From Dicaeum eximium (Eukaryota; Chordata; Aves; Passeriformes; Dicaeidae): a stretch of 64,000 nucleotides of DNA. Positions 37,479-51,337 of the stretch are shown piece after piece. A program made the position numbers and the translations under genes. Numbering within the stretch: the first letter of the stretch is position 1; each line of letters begins with the position of its first letter. Where the stretch lies: contig VWZP01006697.1 of the NCBI GenBank assembly GCA_013396995.1, positions 124,001 to 188,000 of the forward strand, given 5' to 3'. Under the pieces are notes generated by a model. The model had not been told where the DNA came from. It did no database searches and saw nothing but the letters and a program-made list of their open reading frames with translations.

Positions 37479-40400
37479 ATAGTATCTCTGTGGTTTAATA
37501 GGATCAAAGTAATCTGACTTTTGTATTCTCATAGCTGGTCACAGGCTATATCAACATTTCTCAAATTCAGCCTTCCACCCAGGACATGTACTAGCTCTCA
37601 AGGAGGCATAAAGGAAACATCCCAATCCAATGACTGCTGCAGATGTGTTCAATAAAAGCAGAGCTGTAACTACAAAAATTACCTTTGCTAAGCTGCAGGG
37701 TGCTGCAGAACTGCTGGAATGAGTTTCTCCCTGCCACACTTTTCATTCTCTCTGCTGGTTGCGAATGAATACAAATTAAGAAGAAATCCCCGAAAGAGGT
37801 TATAGGCCTATACAAATATCTTACAAGAGAATTGGGCTGCTCATGGAGGTCATTTTTTACATTGCAGAAAGTTTTAGGAAGAAAGGGATGTCACCTTAGA
37901 AGCCTGAGCAGGGCAGGAATGCGAGATGATCAGACTAGTAATTTCATTACAAGTCTTGCAGTAATTGTTATTTTAATTAAAGTCACAGCTCTTGGAGATG
38001 GGTTAATGTTGGAGAAATTCCATTTTCTTTTAGGAAAGCATGTTTCTAGTCTGATGTTTGCCAAACAATATTTGGAAATATAGCCTGTGTCCTAGCCTGC
38101 TAGCTGGGCTCAAACGCAATGGAAGTTAATCTGAATGTACAATGTGTTTTCATTGTTTGAGACAAAACACCTCTTGAGTGGAAAGCCAAACTAATACACA
38201 TTGGGGCTGGGCCCCAGACTTTCAAATGTGGCATGCTTAATTCTGTTTAAATTCGAGACCTGAATCGTGCTGAGATTGAGAACGGCAGATGGAAGAGGCT
38301 GTCGTGGGAAGGAGGATGTGGTTGGGGTACAAATACTTGTTGTGAGCAGGAGGAACAGAACAGTCGAAGCAAACTCGATCTGCTAGGTGTACCTGCAGGA
38401 CAGAGCAAAAGCACGCTTTCTGCCAGGGAGTGAAATGCTATCACAGAAAAATTGCTCTGTCGCCTTCTACTGCAGAATCCAGTTTCTTGCAGTGACTGAT
38501 TTACTCAATCTTTTGGCACCCAAGTGCCATTAAACAGTGCATTCAAAACTGTACGAAATGAACGAGGCCCTGGTTTCAGTCCATAGCCAAGCTGTATTCT
38601 CCCCAGACCTCTATATCTGGCTGAGGCTCACGCAAGTACTTTCACCACTGGCACGCTCAGCTCTGAAGGGTTTTAAGAAACCCACCTGCTTCTCCTTCTC
38701 TGATAGTGGCACAGAGAAGAACTGCTTATATTTTGGCTTTGTGGAAGCAGGATTTTAACCATTCTTACAGGTTTAACCATACCTACAGGTTTATTTCTCC
38801 TAGCAACTACTTTGTAGAGTCTCTCCTGCTGCAAAAAGCTGGGAAACAAGACCAGGAGTTTACCTACTTGAGAGAAATATGCTGCCATACTTTGTTTATG
38901 GGTTTTGGTTTTTTTTCCCCTCTTATGAATTTGCTATGCACAATCAATTTCAAAATGCCATAAAAAGAGCCAACATGAAAGAAATTCAAAACCCTTAGTG
39001 GAGTGTTGCCTTTAAAAATAACAAGATTTTGGCTTCAGGCCAACCATGCTGAGAACAAATGGAAGAAAAATTCTCTTAAAATATTTAATATTGCACAGTG
39101 GATTATACTGGATTACAAATAATCAAACATGTCTGTTTATTTTTAAAAAGACATTCATGTCAAGTGCCGTTCTGTAGCTTTCATGTTTGTTTTTTACTAC
39201 TCAGTAATATTTTCATAAAAGCCTCTTACTGGCCAGAAAATAATATTCTGTTACTCACTGGATTTTGCCTTTTTCTTATGCCTACTCAAATTCATAGGAT
39301 TTCTTACATGGACTTCAAGAGGAATAGGATCCATTTCCAATTAGGAAATTGTACTTTCTTCCTTCCCTACCTCACAAAACCTGTCACGATCCCATGGAAG
39401 ACGGTCATGGAGTGACCTAGTTTGTTGAATAGAATCATTGGTTAAAACATGCTGATTTTACATAGTATCTGCCCCGGCATTAGGTAATTTGATGCCTTTT
39501 TCTCTCTCAAATGTGGCTGATAACAGTTGCCACTTACATAATTGGCAGAGTTTTAGGAACAAGCTTTATTAATTTGTCTGCCTTTAAAAGGATGAGTACG
39601 TCAGAAAGAATGGGATAAAGGAATGGAGTGAGAATGGCAATTATGTGGGATTTTTAATGGATTAGTGCAAAAGTTTCAGATTATGGAAGTAATATTTGTC
39701 CAACCATTGAAATAAAACAGCCAATATGATCAGTGTTCCTGGACAGAGAATTTGGACCCTGAGGCTCAGTATTTAGAGCCTTTGAACCTCTTCTCAGCTG
39801 CCAGCTGACCCTGGTGGTGCCAGAATTCCCCAGGCACTTGTACTTCTGTCATCAAAGCCCTCCAGGTGCGTGCACTTCTGCTATTGAGAAAGGGCAAAAT
39901 TATGCAAATCTGATGCAGGCAGGCAATGTGGCAGGCAGCTAACACTTGGCATGATTCACAAGCTAGACCTTCATTTTCCTATTTCCCCTCAGGAGCCTCA
40001 GCTGGGACATCAAACTGTGTCTACCAAATTGGAATGGCATGCAAGTCCATTTCCCACCTCCAGCCACTGTGATCTGGTGGGGCTCTCAGAGGAAAATCCT
40101 TTCCAACTGGGTTGTGCTAAAGCTGAGTACCACACTCTAATATTTATAGCACCCAGGCTGCCCATCTGACTGCACAACCACTACATCTGAGACCCTTCTC
40201 CAGCCTTTCTTTGGCATGGTAGCAAAGGGAAAGTTTTGGCTCAAGTTCTGTCTCCTGTCTGTTTTCCTTTTCCCTGCTCCTGCCTAAATGGATGGAGCAT
40301 AAAGAGCACTGCAGCTCTACCTTACACAGCTGAATGGGCTCAGATGGAGGAGCAAAGTCTTATCCACATGTTCTCTCTCAGCTGCAGCTGTGTTGGCTTA

Positions 40401-43400
40401 GTTTTTGTCACCAAATGCTCATCTGTATACCCTGCCAGGAAAGAAGGTTGTTAAGCTGCACAGTGCCTTAACCAATCTCAGTTGAAATGAACTCATTGTA
40501 GCTTGCAGATCTCAAAGCAAACCTGTACAGCTGACACAACGGAGGTGGGGAGGGCTCCCAGGAAGGGGTCCATGTGAACAGTTCTGGGAAGGTGGCCTGC
40601 AGGTGGAGGAGTGAGGAGGTCTCCTTCACCAGCACAGCATAGCCAGAAGAGGACATAGGAACAAGACTTCAGCCACATCAAAAAATGGGGGATGATGCAG
40701 CTTCTGAGGAGAACTGATGAAGGGACTGAATTGTGCCTGAACTCCTGTGCTTGCTGGTATTTCCTGGCCTAGTCTGCAAGATACTAATTTAGCTATTAAG
40801 GTCTAATAACAAAATGGAAAGCTTAATTATAAATGATGAAATGTTGCATTAGAAGTTAACAGAATGGTCTGACAAACAAATCTGTTGTTGAATTTCATTT
40901 CCCTATTAACAAATTATTGGTTTGTCAGTTGTCTGCTTCTACCCTTCCCTACTTTCTTTCTGTGTTTTTTGTTTGTAATGCAGGTGGTTGGATATTATCT
41001 GTCTTTTCTTTGAAGATAAAAGAGTACAACTAAGACTTAGCTACATAGCTTTAGCTAAAATATCTCCTGTTATGTTGTTGCTAAAACCACATCTCCTGCT
41101 TCAGTCATGCAGAAATGGATGAAATGGGAATCAGACTTAGGGGATTTAATTGCAGTGCCAAAAGGCAGGGAGAGCCCTGGGGAATCAGTACCATCTTTTA
41201 AGCCTTTTGACGTTGACACCTGGGAAATTTGAGATGAATGTATCAGATAGAATAGAGCTTGCACATCATCTCCATAAAAATCCCCACTGTTTTCAGTTTC
41301 ACTGAACACTGTACACTTAGGCATTTCTGCCAGTGTTTAAAAGCACTTTATAGGCACTGAGAAGAGCCTTGCAACACATCTTTATGCTAAGTGCTATCTT
41401 TATTTAAAAGATTGAAGGGGGAAGGAGAAGAGGAAAGGGAAGCCAAGAGGGAATAGTGCCGAGAGGGACTTATAAAAATACTTGTGCAACTTAATGGGAA
41501 TTAGGCACCCATCTGACTTCAATGCATCCCATGAAAGAATCTAACTCCTGTGGATGAACTCCCTCAGGGACTTTTGCAAGTCTCTTGAAGTAACATTAAA
41601 TCTTTGTAAATCTCATACAGAAGAGCATGTGAAGCCTGAGCCAACTGTGATTATGGTCGAATGTTTCCACCTCTCACCGTAGTAAATGAGACTTGTGGCT
41701 ATACAAGAGGCCAGCCTATCCAACTCTAAAGAGATGACAGTGAGCCTGGGTAATCCAGAAGCCTGCCACACTAGCTGGCCAAGTGTGCTTAGACATGAAA
41801 GGCTCCTGACTGTGTGTTCAGGATCAGTATTTACTTGGTACTGAGGGTGGCCCTGGGTAGCCCACAAAAGACTAACTCACCTCTGGGGTGACTTGCACAT
41901 GCCACTCTGTAATGGAGTAGGAAGTACAGTCTAGCTCATCTTACACCAGCAATGGAGGTAGTGCTGCTTCTTGGTGTAGGTAGTGGCAGGACAGGGAAGA
42001 CACTGAGACAGCGAAGACTACAATGAAGCCACCTGCTTCCTCTGAAATCTTGAGATACCTGGCAGCTTTTTTGTGCCTGAGTTCAGAAATGTTCTATCTT
42101 TGTGATGCTATGTTTTTTTCTTCTTCTGGTCTCCATGATTATACATCACTTAGTGGTTTAGTCTCTAAACCACATCTTTCAAATTACGGGATATATTTTA
42201 AAATTTCATTGTCTCCTCAAAAATCAAACAACATTTCCTTCCCTCCAAGATCTCAGCTAGACAGATGGCAAATCCACACTTACAGGCAAAAATTACAGAA
42301 AACACAAAAAGTACATGGACAACAAAAAATAAGGTAGGAATTCAATGTAATGTACTTCATTCCCTGAGCACAGCTATAAAGCTAGCTCAGTATACATGAG
42401 ACCCAGTCAGAGCCTTTGAGACCTCTTCATACATTTTACAGTGTGCTGCAGAACTAGCAGGCTTGGCCCCAGTGCTTCTCTGATCACGAAGCCAAGAGAA
42501 AAGCAATAGCAGAAATGAGAGCTGTGTCTGCTGATACAGTGAATGCTGCAGAACCTGCTGGAGCATTGCTGCTGAATGTACCAGTGTGTCTGTTTGCTCA
42601 GGTGTGAATATATGTATTACCTCCCTTTGTTTACATGGAGGCTTTAGTTTCCTGTGTTTATACAAGCTTGTTCTAAAGGCTGGCACATCTCATTTTTGAA
42701 GCTGTGAATCCTGCAAATTCCATCTAAGCACACTGCCAGCAATCCACAGCTGTACACAGCAAGAGCAAGTGAATAAACCAAGTGTGACTGGAAGGAAAGC
42801 AAAGCTGCTTTGCTCTTGTGTGAGCTTTCTCTTTAGTTCTGTGAAAGACCCAATTTAGCAGAGCACTTTACTTTCAAACTGTATGCTTTTACTGAAGGCT
42901 GCTAGAGGACCTAAAGATAAAGATGTACCTGAACGCTTTGCTGAATCGGGGCCTAAAAAGGAGAGCATAACAGAGAAAATGTTGATCGTTATCTAAGAAA
43001 TGATGGGCTGGCATCATGCTGATAGAAGTACTTTTTCAGTGCACATAAAAACAGTAGGGATTACAGGTGAGGAATGGATTTCTGCATCTTATCTCTCACT
43101 CATTGAAAGAAATGGTTTTATATTTCCAGCAAGTTTATTTAACTTATTCTTTCTAAACAGGCATTTTGTTTTTGAGTCAGGTAGGAACAAAGGTGAATGA
43201 ACTCTTCTGATTGTCCTGCAAGTTCAGAGCAGCCTTAGGTTTTCTCCAGTAACACATTTTGTTCTACATGTTGGCAAACCAGGAGTAGGATGTCTGTTTA
43301 TCCTCTGTGCTGGAGACCAGCACATCATTTGGTAAGTACAGTAGCATTTCTGAAACCAGGAAAAGCAAACAATGTTATGGGAACATAAATGTCTTCCCTG

Positions 43401-45616
43401 ATTAACAATTCCCCTTACAGAGAAAGAGAAGGGAGAATTTGAATTTGAATGCAGCCCCCTCCACACACATGCTTATACACCTCCTGCCAAAAGATGCATC
43501 TGGTTCTATAAAAATCCCAGATCCTCTTGCATGAATGCAATCTGAAGTCATAGGTTTGCATAAGAACCAAATCCTCAGCCAGAGGGCTGTGAAGGATCTG
43601 TCAGCTCATCAGCTGGATACATACAGAGAGAGCTATTTAGAGCTGATGTTGCCGCTTGGAAGACAGGGACTTGGTAATCTTGCGCACCTGTGGTCTATCT
43701 TGCCTATTTCAAAATGCTTCTACTCACTTTTCCATCCCCTTGTTTGAGCTAAGGGCAGCTTCAAAGCAAGTGGCTGATGTTTGGGAGCTCTGACCTCTGA
43801 GCATGGCAAACCCTTACCCAGGGGCAGTGAGGCAGCGTGGTGTGGAGGTGCTGCCTTGTGCGATGGGGAGGAAAGGCTCCGCATGGAAGGAGAGTACAAT
43901 GAATGTCTGGGACAGAGGTAGTCAGCAAAGCCAGTGGGAGGGCATTTAACCCATTGTTTCTACAGGGAGGTAGCTTGGGAAAGGTTTGCTTCTATGAAGG
44001 AAGCAACTGCAGCACAAAAAGCACCACGTGAAACAGTATTAGGCAAGATTCACAACAACCTCCTACCCTTGTCTCAAGTGATATATGCTTAGCTTTCATT
44101 TCTGCTTCAAACAAACTACAGGCTTTGATCAAAGATTCAGCTAAAACAATGCAGGTTAAGCAAAGAGGCTTTCAGAAACAGTGTATCATTGACCACACCA
44201 TCCTGCAAATAACCAGCTTCGTAACAGAGGGCAATAAAACCAATTACTCTCTACCCTTTCAAAAAGAAAAGGAAAAGAATATGCTTTTGGTCCCATTGTC
44301 CCTACATGTCAGCTACACGTCCCTACAAACTATCAGGATGTTATTCAGAGGAGACACTACAATGCCTGTAATGCTGGTGCCATCAGAATCTCTTTCCAGA
44401 TTCAGGTGCTGGCCAGCAAACTTGAAATTGCATCCCTCTGTGATATTCTTTTCCCTACTCCAGTGAACAAATGGGGTACTGGTTCAATGCTGACTCTTTC
44501 TCTAAGTGTGGTGTGTGGCAGTGATCTTGGAAACAGGTCTGTGAGCAAGCTCTCCCATTCCTGCTCTGAAGTGCTCTAGCAGATTAAAAACAGTGGGATG
44601 GAGAAAGAGAGGTTGCTGAGCAGTTAATGGCACTAGAATGGAGAAATTGCATGTTGTGATGAACATTGCTAAAGTTTGTGACCTTGCCTAGTGCATGTGG
44701 TGCTGATTATACCAAAGGCTGAAGCAGATGTGAGGGAAAATTGAGTTTCATTTCCTCCCAGCTATCCCAGCCCTCTTTGGTTAAGTGGAGGATTATGATG
44801 CTTTAGGAAAATAACATATATATCTCTGTGTGGCTGTAATAATGATGGATGTTTTTGCCCAACCAGAGTAACTGTGATGGATGCAGCTGGCTGCAACCTA
44901 TGATGAACACTAAGGTTAACTGGAAACAAGGGCACAGCAGTCCCTAAGTAGCATTATTCTGTGGTATATTCACATGCTGTCATTAATTTTCCTACTTGTT
45001 TGACTTTAGAAAAACACATAGCAACAAAATCTGAAAATAACAGAAATAAAGGCTCTATTATACATCTTACCAAGGTAGTACTGAGAATGAGGAGGAGCTG
45101 AAATAACCAAGTGCTTGCTGACATTATGCTTCTGTATAGCCTAATGCCTCCAGGTAATGGGAGAGCACACTGTGCAGTGGCATTTGCTACATCTGTGCTC
45201 TTCTGTCTCTTCTACCTGGTTTGTTAAAAGATTGATTATCATAACGCTTCCAGGCCATGGCTATTTTATTATAGCAGAGTTCAACCTGAGTCAGAATTTG
45301 AAGTCCTGGAGCACTGAAAAAAAATATTTGGAACATAGGACTGGAGCCATTGTGCAGTGTGAGAATGAGCACATGGCAAATGGAGTCTAGTGCCTCTTCT
45401 CTTGAGGTGGCCAGCATCTGGTGGATGATCTGCATTTAGAGGAATGGTCAAAGATCCCAGCAATAGGCTGTTATGGGGATGATCTGCTTTCCACATGGGG
45501 AGCCTCATCTGGTAGTTACAGATTTCTTTCAGCTCCAAAACTCTGAGGTATTATGGACTCTCCAAAAGTAGTTATGGGGACCCTGAGGAATTCTCATTCC
45601 CAGTTCACTGTTTGTC

Positions 45617-45631
45617 CACACACACACACAC
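45617..45631 (+). repeat. Short (CA)n microsatellite
   Basis: About seven CA units stand in otherwise ordinary sequence. Confidence 0.8.
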
Positions 45632-48600
45632 CTCTTTGGACACTAGCAAAGTTGGGTTTAGCAGGATTACGTGTAGCAGTTCGAGCAGTACATATTCCTG
45701 TTAGATGAGAAAAACCCACATTTCCTATATTCTGAATTTATACATTTAGGGATGGGGTCATAAAGCTTACAGCAGAGGAAGATTCTGCAAGCAGCTGTAA
45801 AAGTAGAACACAGCAGGAATTACAAAAGCAATGTGAATGAGAATCAGTGAAACACAGATACCTGACAAATGATGATTGTCTCTGCTGATCACACAGAGTT
45901 GCACAAACATGCAAGACTAGCCGAGCCCATACAACATGTGAAAGAATGTGCACCTGTCAGAGCACTCCAAACAAAACCCTACTGCACTACTCACTCCCTG
46001 TCCAGCAAACAAAGCAGTAGAAGATCCTTTGCTTTATTATAAAAGTCAACAAACCCATATCCATATGGAAATTATCCATATTCTTATATAAAACTGATTT
46101 TTACAAAGTTTTATTTGAGTGAATGATGACAGTATACGGGTATATTAGTATGTGTATAAGGAGTGTTTTCAGTGTAAAGTATATTCAGATTATAGGCAAA
46201 ATTAGGTCCCAATGGTCCACCTCAAGGGACGCCATAACTTCTAATATCTTAGCAAGATTTCAGGAAAAAAAAATCATGTCAGATGCAAACCTTATTGCTC
46301 AATTAACTCCATGAAAATGACCGAATTATGATGTTTGGCCATCCAAAATAAATACACACACCGAGAAAAACCACAAGTGTCTCAGCACTGCCTACAAGTA
46401 TCTCTGTATGTGTTCTTTTTCACACTTGCACCCTTACAACATATTGCAAGCACATGAGGGAGAGAAGGAAGTGGAAGCGGGGGCAGATTCCTGCATGTTA
46501 CAGATACTGCTAACAGGTTTTTTGGGTTTTTTTTTTCAGTCTTTCCTTAAGACCTTCTGGTTGCTGTATTTCATATAGTAGAAAATTTCAAGATCGTTCC
46601 CTTGTTATCACTGATTCTAACAGCTATGTGTGCCCTGATGAGACTATTTTTTGGGCATATTCCTATTAGTGCTCTTAAACATGTCTTTCCATTTGCATCT
46701 TTTGGCTCCACTGCAACACAAAGCTGTAGGCATACTGCTAAATGAGGACATAAACTTTTCCAGACTTTTGCAAACAACTAGACTTCTGAAGAAGATACAT
46801 TGTTATTGCTTTTGCATTGCTCCTTTCTTGGGAAAAATGAAAAATAAAAAACCACTGCCACTGTGTCAGTATTGCATTGAAGTTTATTGGGTGAGCAATA
46901 ACATGTCATCGTCAATTGAACTAATAAGCAACAGAAAAGCTGGCAAGTAAAATTCAAGCTCCTGAAAACAATTTCTGAATCCATTTCACATTCACATATT
47001 TAATTATTCATTAAAAGAAACTCAAATGATGGAAAGGATCACAATCCTTCTCAGTGGGCCCTAAAAATTAATCAGATATTAACTATGCCTGTGGTGGTTT
47101 ATTTTAGTGGAAATGTAGCAAGAAAGTAGGAAAAGTATAGGTACAGTCTGAGGGAATGCACTCCTAAGTCATCATTGTCATGTCAAAGATTCTAGAACAA
47201 TGTATTTTAGAAGGGGGTATCTTGACAGGGATGTAAGACTGGAGCATACATCACCATGGTGAGGAAGATCTTGCTTTTAGCCAGTATCAAACCAACCTAC
47301 TTTATAATGCATTTTTCAGCTCACCAGTATGATGTTACATGATTCAGCAGAAACCACAAGGTACAAACTCCTACGTGGTTGCAAAGGACTCTGGCTTTAA
47401 AATGAGTCCCACAAATCTTTTTGTCAATGCCTCGGACTTCTAGAAAGGATTACAAAGTAGACACTGCACAAAAGCAGCACAGGGGAGCCTGACTCATGCC
47501 ACATTGTGGCTTAAAAGCAGCCTGGGGAGCAAAGTTAAGGTTAAAGGTGGCTTTATGACATCCTTATATACTACTAGTTCTCTGTCAGATTCTGCCAGGT
47601 CATAGCCTTGATCGCTTCCCTTCCTTTACTGCAAGGTTTCTGCCATTTTCAAACTGCTTCTGCATCTTGTACTTCAGGTCTCAGGTGTGTTACAGGATGC
47701 AGTGAAGGGTGAACTGTGCTGTGTGCACCACAAACTAGATGTGTGTTACGTGGAGACTTGTGCTTACGGAAGAGCTGGACTCAGTGTCCCAAATGATTTC
47801 TTCTAATGCTATGGGAACATAGCACTAGAAAGTACATTAGAAATTCAGCAATATTTAGTATAGTCTGAAGGCTATTTTAAGTTGTGCCAGCTGCTAAACA
47901 CAGCAGGGATTCAACAGGGTGGTAAAGGACATTTTAGACCAAGTCCTGACTTACACTCTCTGCAGGGAGGTAATACAAAAATTGCTAGGAATGCTCTGCT
48001 CAGTCTGAGAATTCACCTATTTTGGGATAAGCCTTCCAGAGCTGAGTGAGGGCAGATTTATACTACATGAATGCTGCAAATCTACAGTAATGCAAACAGG
48101 GTCTGAATGTGGAAAGGGAATAACAATAGAAGAATCATTTGAAGCCAAAGATTGATATTTCAGACCTAGCTGGCTCGAGGCTGAGCTTTTTTTTTTTGGT
48201 ATTTGATTTTTTATTCATTAAACTGTTAACCCATTTTCAGTCCCTGTTAATGCAACTCAATTGCATCAGTGCTTTAACAAGCTGTTAAAGGAGCCATCAT
48301 ATAGAAATGGATAGGCGAAATTGTGTCCATATTACTGCACTTTGACTCTAAACATGGGCATAATGTACTGAGCATGATATAGTGCTCCTTCAATACTCTC
48401 ACTACGGGTAGTAAAAAGTAAAGAAAAGCTGGGGTGTTTGAGGGAAAATCTCTAAGCTCTGAGCTTTATGTGTGATTCAAAAGCCAGGATTTTGAAATGA
48501 AGCTAGGCAGCTGTAAATTGAAGCTGTGAGAAGCGGCAGTGTGTTGAGGTAAAAGTATGCTGCCTTGTTATATGTATTGAAAAAATAACACTGAAAAACT

Positions 48601-49474
48601 TGATGAAGGGTTTGACGGTATCAGCTCTTGTGACTACTTATGCTTGTTAACTTGCTTATTTTTTTGTGCTTGACCAAGAAAAAAAAAATCATCTTCCACG
48701 ACCTGCACATTGCTAATATAAGTGGTGAAGAAGGGCCAAACCCACCCTCTTCACTACTCAAGGTGCACACAGGCTGACCTGGCACAGGAGCTCAGGAAAG
48801 AGCTATAGTCAGATGGTGGAGGCATCTCTGCAGGGCTCAGACCAGGTCAGTTACAGGACCTCAGATGGGAAAGTCTTTGTCCCCACACTCGAACAGAGAG
48901 AGGTCCGCACAGGTGCTGCTGAGCCACAAAGCACACTTCATTTACACGTCAGTGGAGAATAGTTTGAGTTTGCCCAGGCACTGAACTTAATACTCTGCTC
49001 TAGCAGTTGCAATTGCTGGTAGCAGCGTGACGACATTCAGCTGGTGTCAAAAACCTTTCAGGCCACTTTGTGGTGCTGTCCTGTCCCATGGCTGAGTGCC
49101 TCCCGCTCAACAGATCGAGGAGGTGTTTTCAGCCCCCCACCACCTGCCTGTGCTGTGCTTGCTCCACCAGCTCTCCCTGCATGAAGGCTGCTCTTCTGTT
49201 AGGGGATGTCACCTTACAATTGCCATGTCCCCCGACATCCCCTGGGGGCTGGGGTAGGAGAGGAAAGGAGGCCCAGCCCAAGGGGGTGCCCAGGCCTCCC
49301 AGGTGTGACTGCACTGCGCTCTGGAGTAGCTCCCCTTGCAAAACCCTACAAAACGGGGCACAGCAGAAACAACGGAAACAGAAGTTTTTTTGAACTTAAA
49401 AAAAAAAAAAAATTGAAAGCGGTGCCTCTGTGCACCTTTAACAACGCATATTCCTATTTGATGGCAGGGCTGAA

Positions 49475-49635
49475 ATTCCGGCGGACTCGAGCAGCATTCC
49501 CCGGCGGAGGTGCGGGCCCCGGCCCCGCTCCCGGCCCCGCTCCGGCCGCGGCCGCCACGCGGGGGAGCTCCAGGCCTGGCAGCGGCCCGGGCCTCACCTC
49601 GGCCTCGGCCTCGGCCCGCCGACACTTCGGGGAAA
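49475..49635 (-). promoter_or_regulatory. CDH6: CpG-rich patch 1: candidate CDH6 promoter / first exon
   Basis: About 160 bp are very rich in CpG (GGCCGCGGCCGCCACGCGGG and neighbours) inside AT-rich DNA. On the minus strand a good 5' splice site, CCGAG|GTGAGGCCC, lies with its last exon base at 49598. Upstream in that direction is a TTAAATTATTT element near 49672-49682. The location, about 29 kb upstream of the coding exon that needs a non-coding partner, fits a CDH6 exon 1. There is no transcript evidence, and the patch at 51.5 kb is a rival. Confidence 0.5.
49517..49538 (-). other. Canonical G-quadruplex motif in CpG patch 1
   Basis: On the minus strand four G-runs (4, 3, 4 and 4 G) are separated by loops of 2, 3 and 2 bases, satisfying the usual G3+N1-7 rule. 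If exon 1 ends at 49598, this lies at the start of the first intron on the non-template strand. Confidence 0.75.
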
Positions 49636-51337
49636 AAGTAATTAAATCGCTGCTTTGGTGGGACGTGGGCAAATAATTTAAGAGTCAAAGGGAAAGGATC
49701 GCCAGTGTTAAAACAAAGCAAAACAAAACAAAACTCAAAACAAACAAACAAACCTTCCTCATCTACTTCACTGATTCACATTTTGAACTGCAAACAGCTG
49801 ATCCTTACACTATTTCCTAGTAACAAACTGTGACAAAAAAGGGTGGGTTTTTCTTTTTTTTTAGCGTTTTAAACAGCTCAGCTGGAAGTAGGGAAATTAG
49901 CATGAAGTGAAATACTTAATACAGTTAAAATATTGTTATTTTCCCAGACATAAGACACCGGGACCGATTAGCTAATTCTAATTAAACAGTCTAAAACAGA
50001 ATAGCACACAGTAAGAAATAGTGGCCAAACAGTGATGACCAAACTGTGTAAGGAAGAGAGACTTGCCATGAACATGAGGTAAATAAATTTCTGATACAAA
50101 ACCATAAAACTACTACAGCATGGAAAGGCAACAACTGGATGAAAAAATGAGAAGGGAAAATTATGCTCAGAACTGACATTACTAAATGCCGTTCTCTCTA
50201 AATCCTACCCGTTAAATGTGAAGCTTTTGTTCATCTAGATGTGCATCATACTGCACCACACAGCTCTGCTACGCAAATGTGTAGTGGAATGCATTCCTTT
50301 CTACTCATCTGCCAAACTCGAAACTTCTGTCATTTTTGTTGAGATTTCTATACAAAAGAAAGTTAAATGCAGTATACAGTAAGAAACATTTATTTAGTTT
50401 TGTCTTTGACGCAAAAAGTGCCTAATCAGAGTACCACCAGACTGTGATTATGTGCATTTTTATTACTCTAGATTTTTAAAAATTGTTTTTTGTAACGTTT
50501 AAAGTTTTCGATCTCTAAACAGTTGACACTGGGGTGGGTGGGCAGTTTGTATGTCATTGTCTGGAGTGGGGAAGAGAGTTAAAATTTCTCTGAAATGGAT
50601 GAGGTAATGTTTACAGACTTATACCCAGGCTGTTGCTGGTGCTGTTGTTTGCTCTTCAAGGTTGGGTTAACAGTGTAACTGCCATGGTGACTCTCTGGAA
50701 ACCTGGACATGTGGAACAGCACTTTGGCAACTAAAAAAGACTGAAACCTAGTGCTAGCTTACAGTTCTTCTCATAGCTAGGAGAAAAATCTGGAAGAAAT
50801 CCTGCAATCCCAGAGGCTGTCTCTATTTTCACATTGATGATTTATGATGACAATTTTCTCATGCTTTGTAATGACACCTCAGGTAAACTGTCTTTCTCAC
50901 AACACAGAGCTTGGCCACAATGGGGAAAAAAGTACATTGCAGCCTCACATGTAGAACCTGACAAAAACCCAGAAATACTCTGATACATTTGGGTGCTATA
51001 AAAGCAAGTTCAGAGTGGCTTTCCAAATGACAGATGTTTTCCTTCAAGCCTAGGATGAATATATACATCAGCAGCTATTTTTCAACTGCTATTTTTTCAC
51101 AGTTCAGACAACTTTGAATTATTTGTGTTGGAACAATGTCTTAAAGAGACATAAAAAGATGTGGGTTTAAGCTACACTGTCATGATGTCCTTGAGATCAT
51201 TGCACATGATGATCAGATCTTCCCTAAATCTCGGAATGATAAGAAACTGGCTATACATGTAAGGGCTTCAGACTATCTGTGTCTCTAAAATTATCTATGT
51301 GCGTAACTATTTGCAAGGTTGGGCTTCTCTGGGCTAC
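49636..51337. other. AT-rich interval between the two CpG-rich patches
   Basis: No exon or repeat family was recognised. It holds the homeodomain-type sites at 49966 and short A/T runs. If patch 2 is the first exon, this interval belongs to the first intron. If patch 1 is, it is proximal upstream sequence. Confidence 0.5.
49966..49985. promoter_or_regulatory. Clustered homeodomain-type TAAT sites
   Basis: GATTAGCTAATTCTAATTAA contains the perfect palindrome ATTAGCTAAT plus an adjoining TAATTA core. It lies about 330 bp upstream of CpG patch 1 in the minus direction. Homeodomain proteins bind TAAT cores (established); use here is inference. Confidence 0.35.

Larger units (their letters stand above)
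20902..49450 (-). other. CDH6: CDH6 5' intron (upstream of the coding exon)
   Basis: The acceptor at 20901 implies an intron running to higher coordinates up to a non-coding first exon, for which the two CpG-rich patches at 49.5 and 51.5 kb are candidates. Within it I can support microsatellites (25.63, 33.8, 37.45, 45.6 kb), one decayed CR1 tail (27.71 kb), a GC-rich patch (35.0-35.6 kb) and an inverted repeat (37.03 kb). No protein-coding exon was recognised. The intron assignment depends on where exon 1 really lies. Confidence 0.6.

Noticed and set aside
39425..39450. Another CR1 tail (ATAGAATCATTGGTTAAAAC)
   Set aside because: Only about 20 bases resemble CR1 and the following sequence does not continue the match.
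49209..49751. 180-codon minus frame over CpG patch 1
   Set aside because: It is Ala/Pro/Arg/Gly-rich translation of a GC-rich island. The overlapping plus-strand frames are equally open, and there is no domain.
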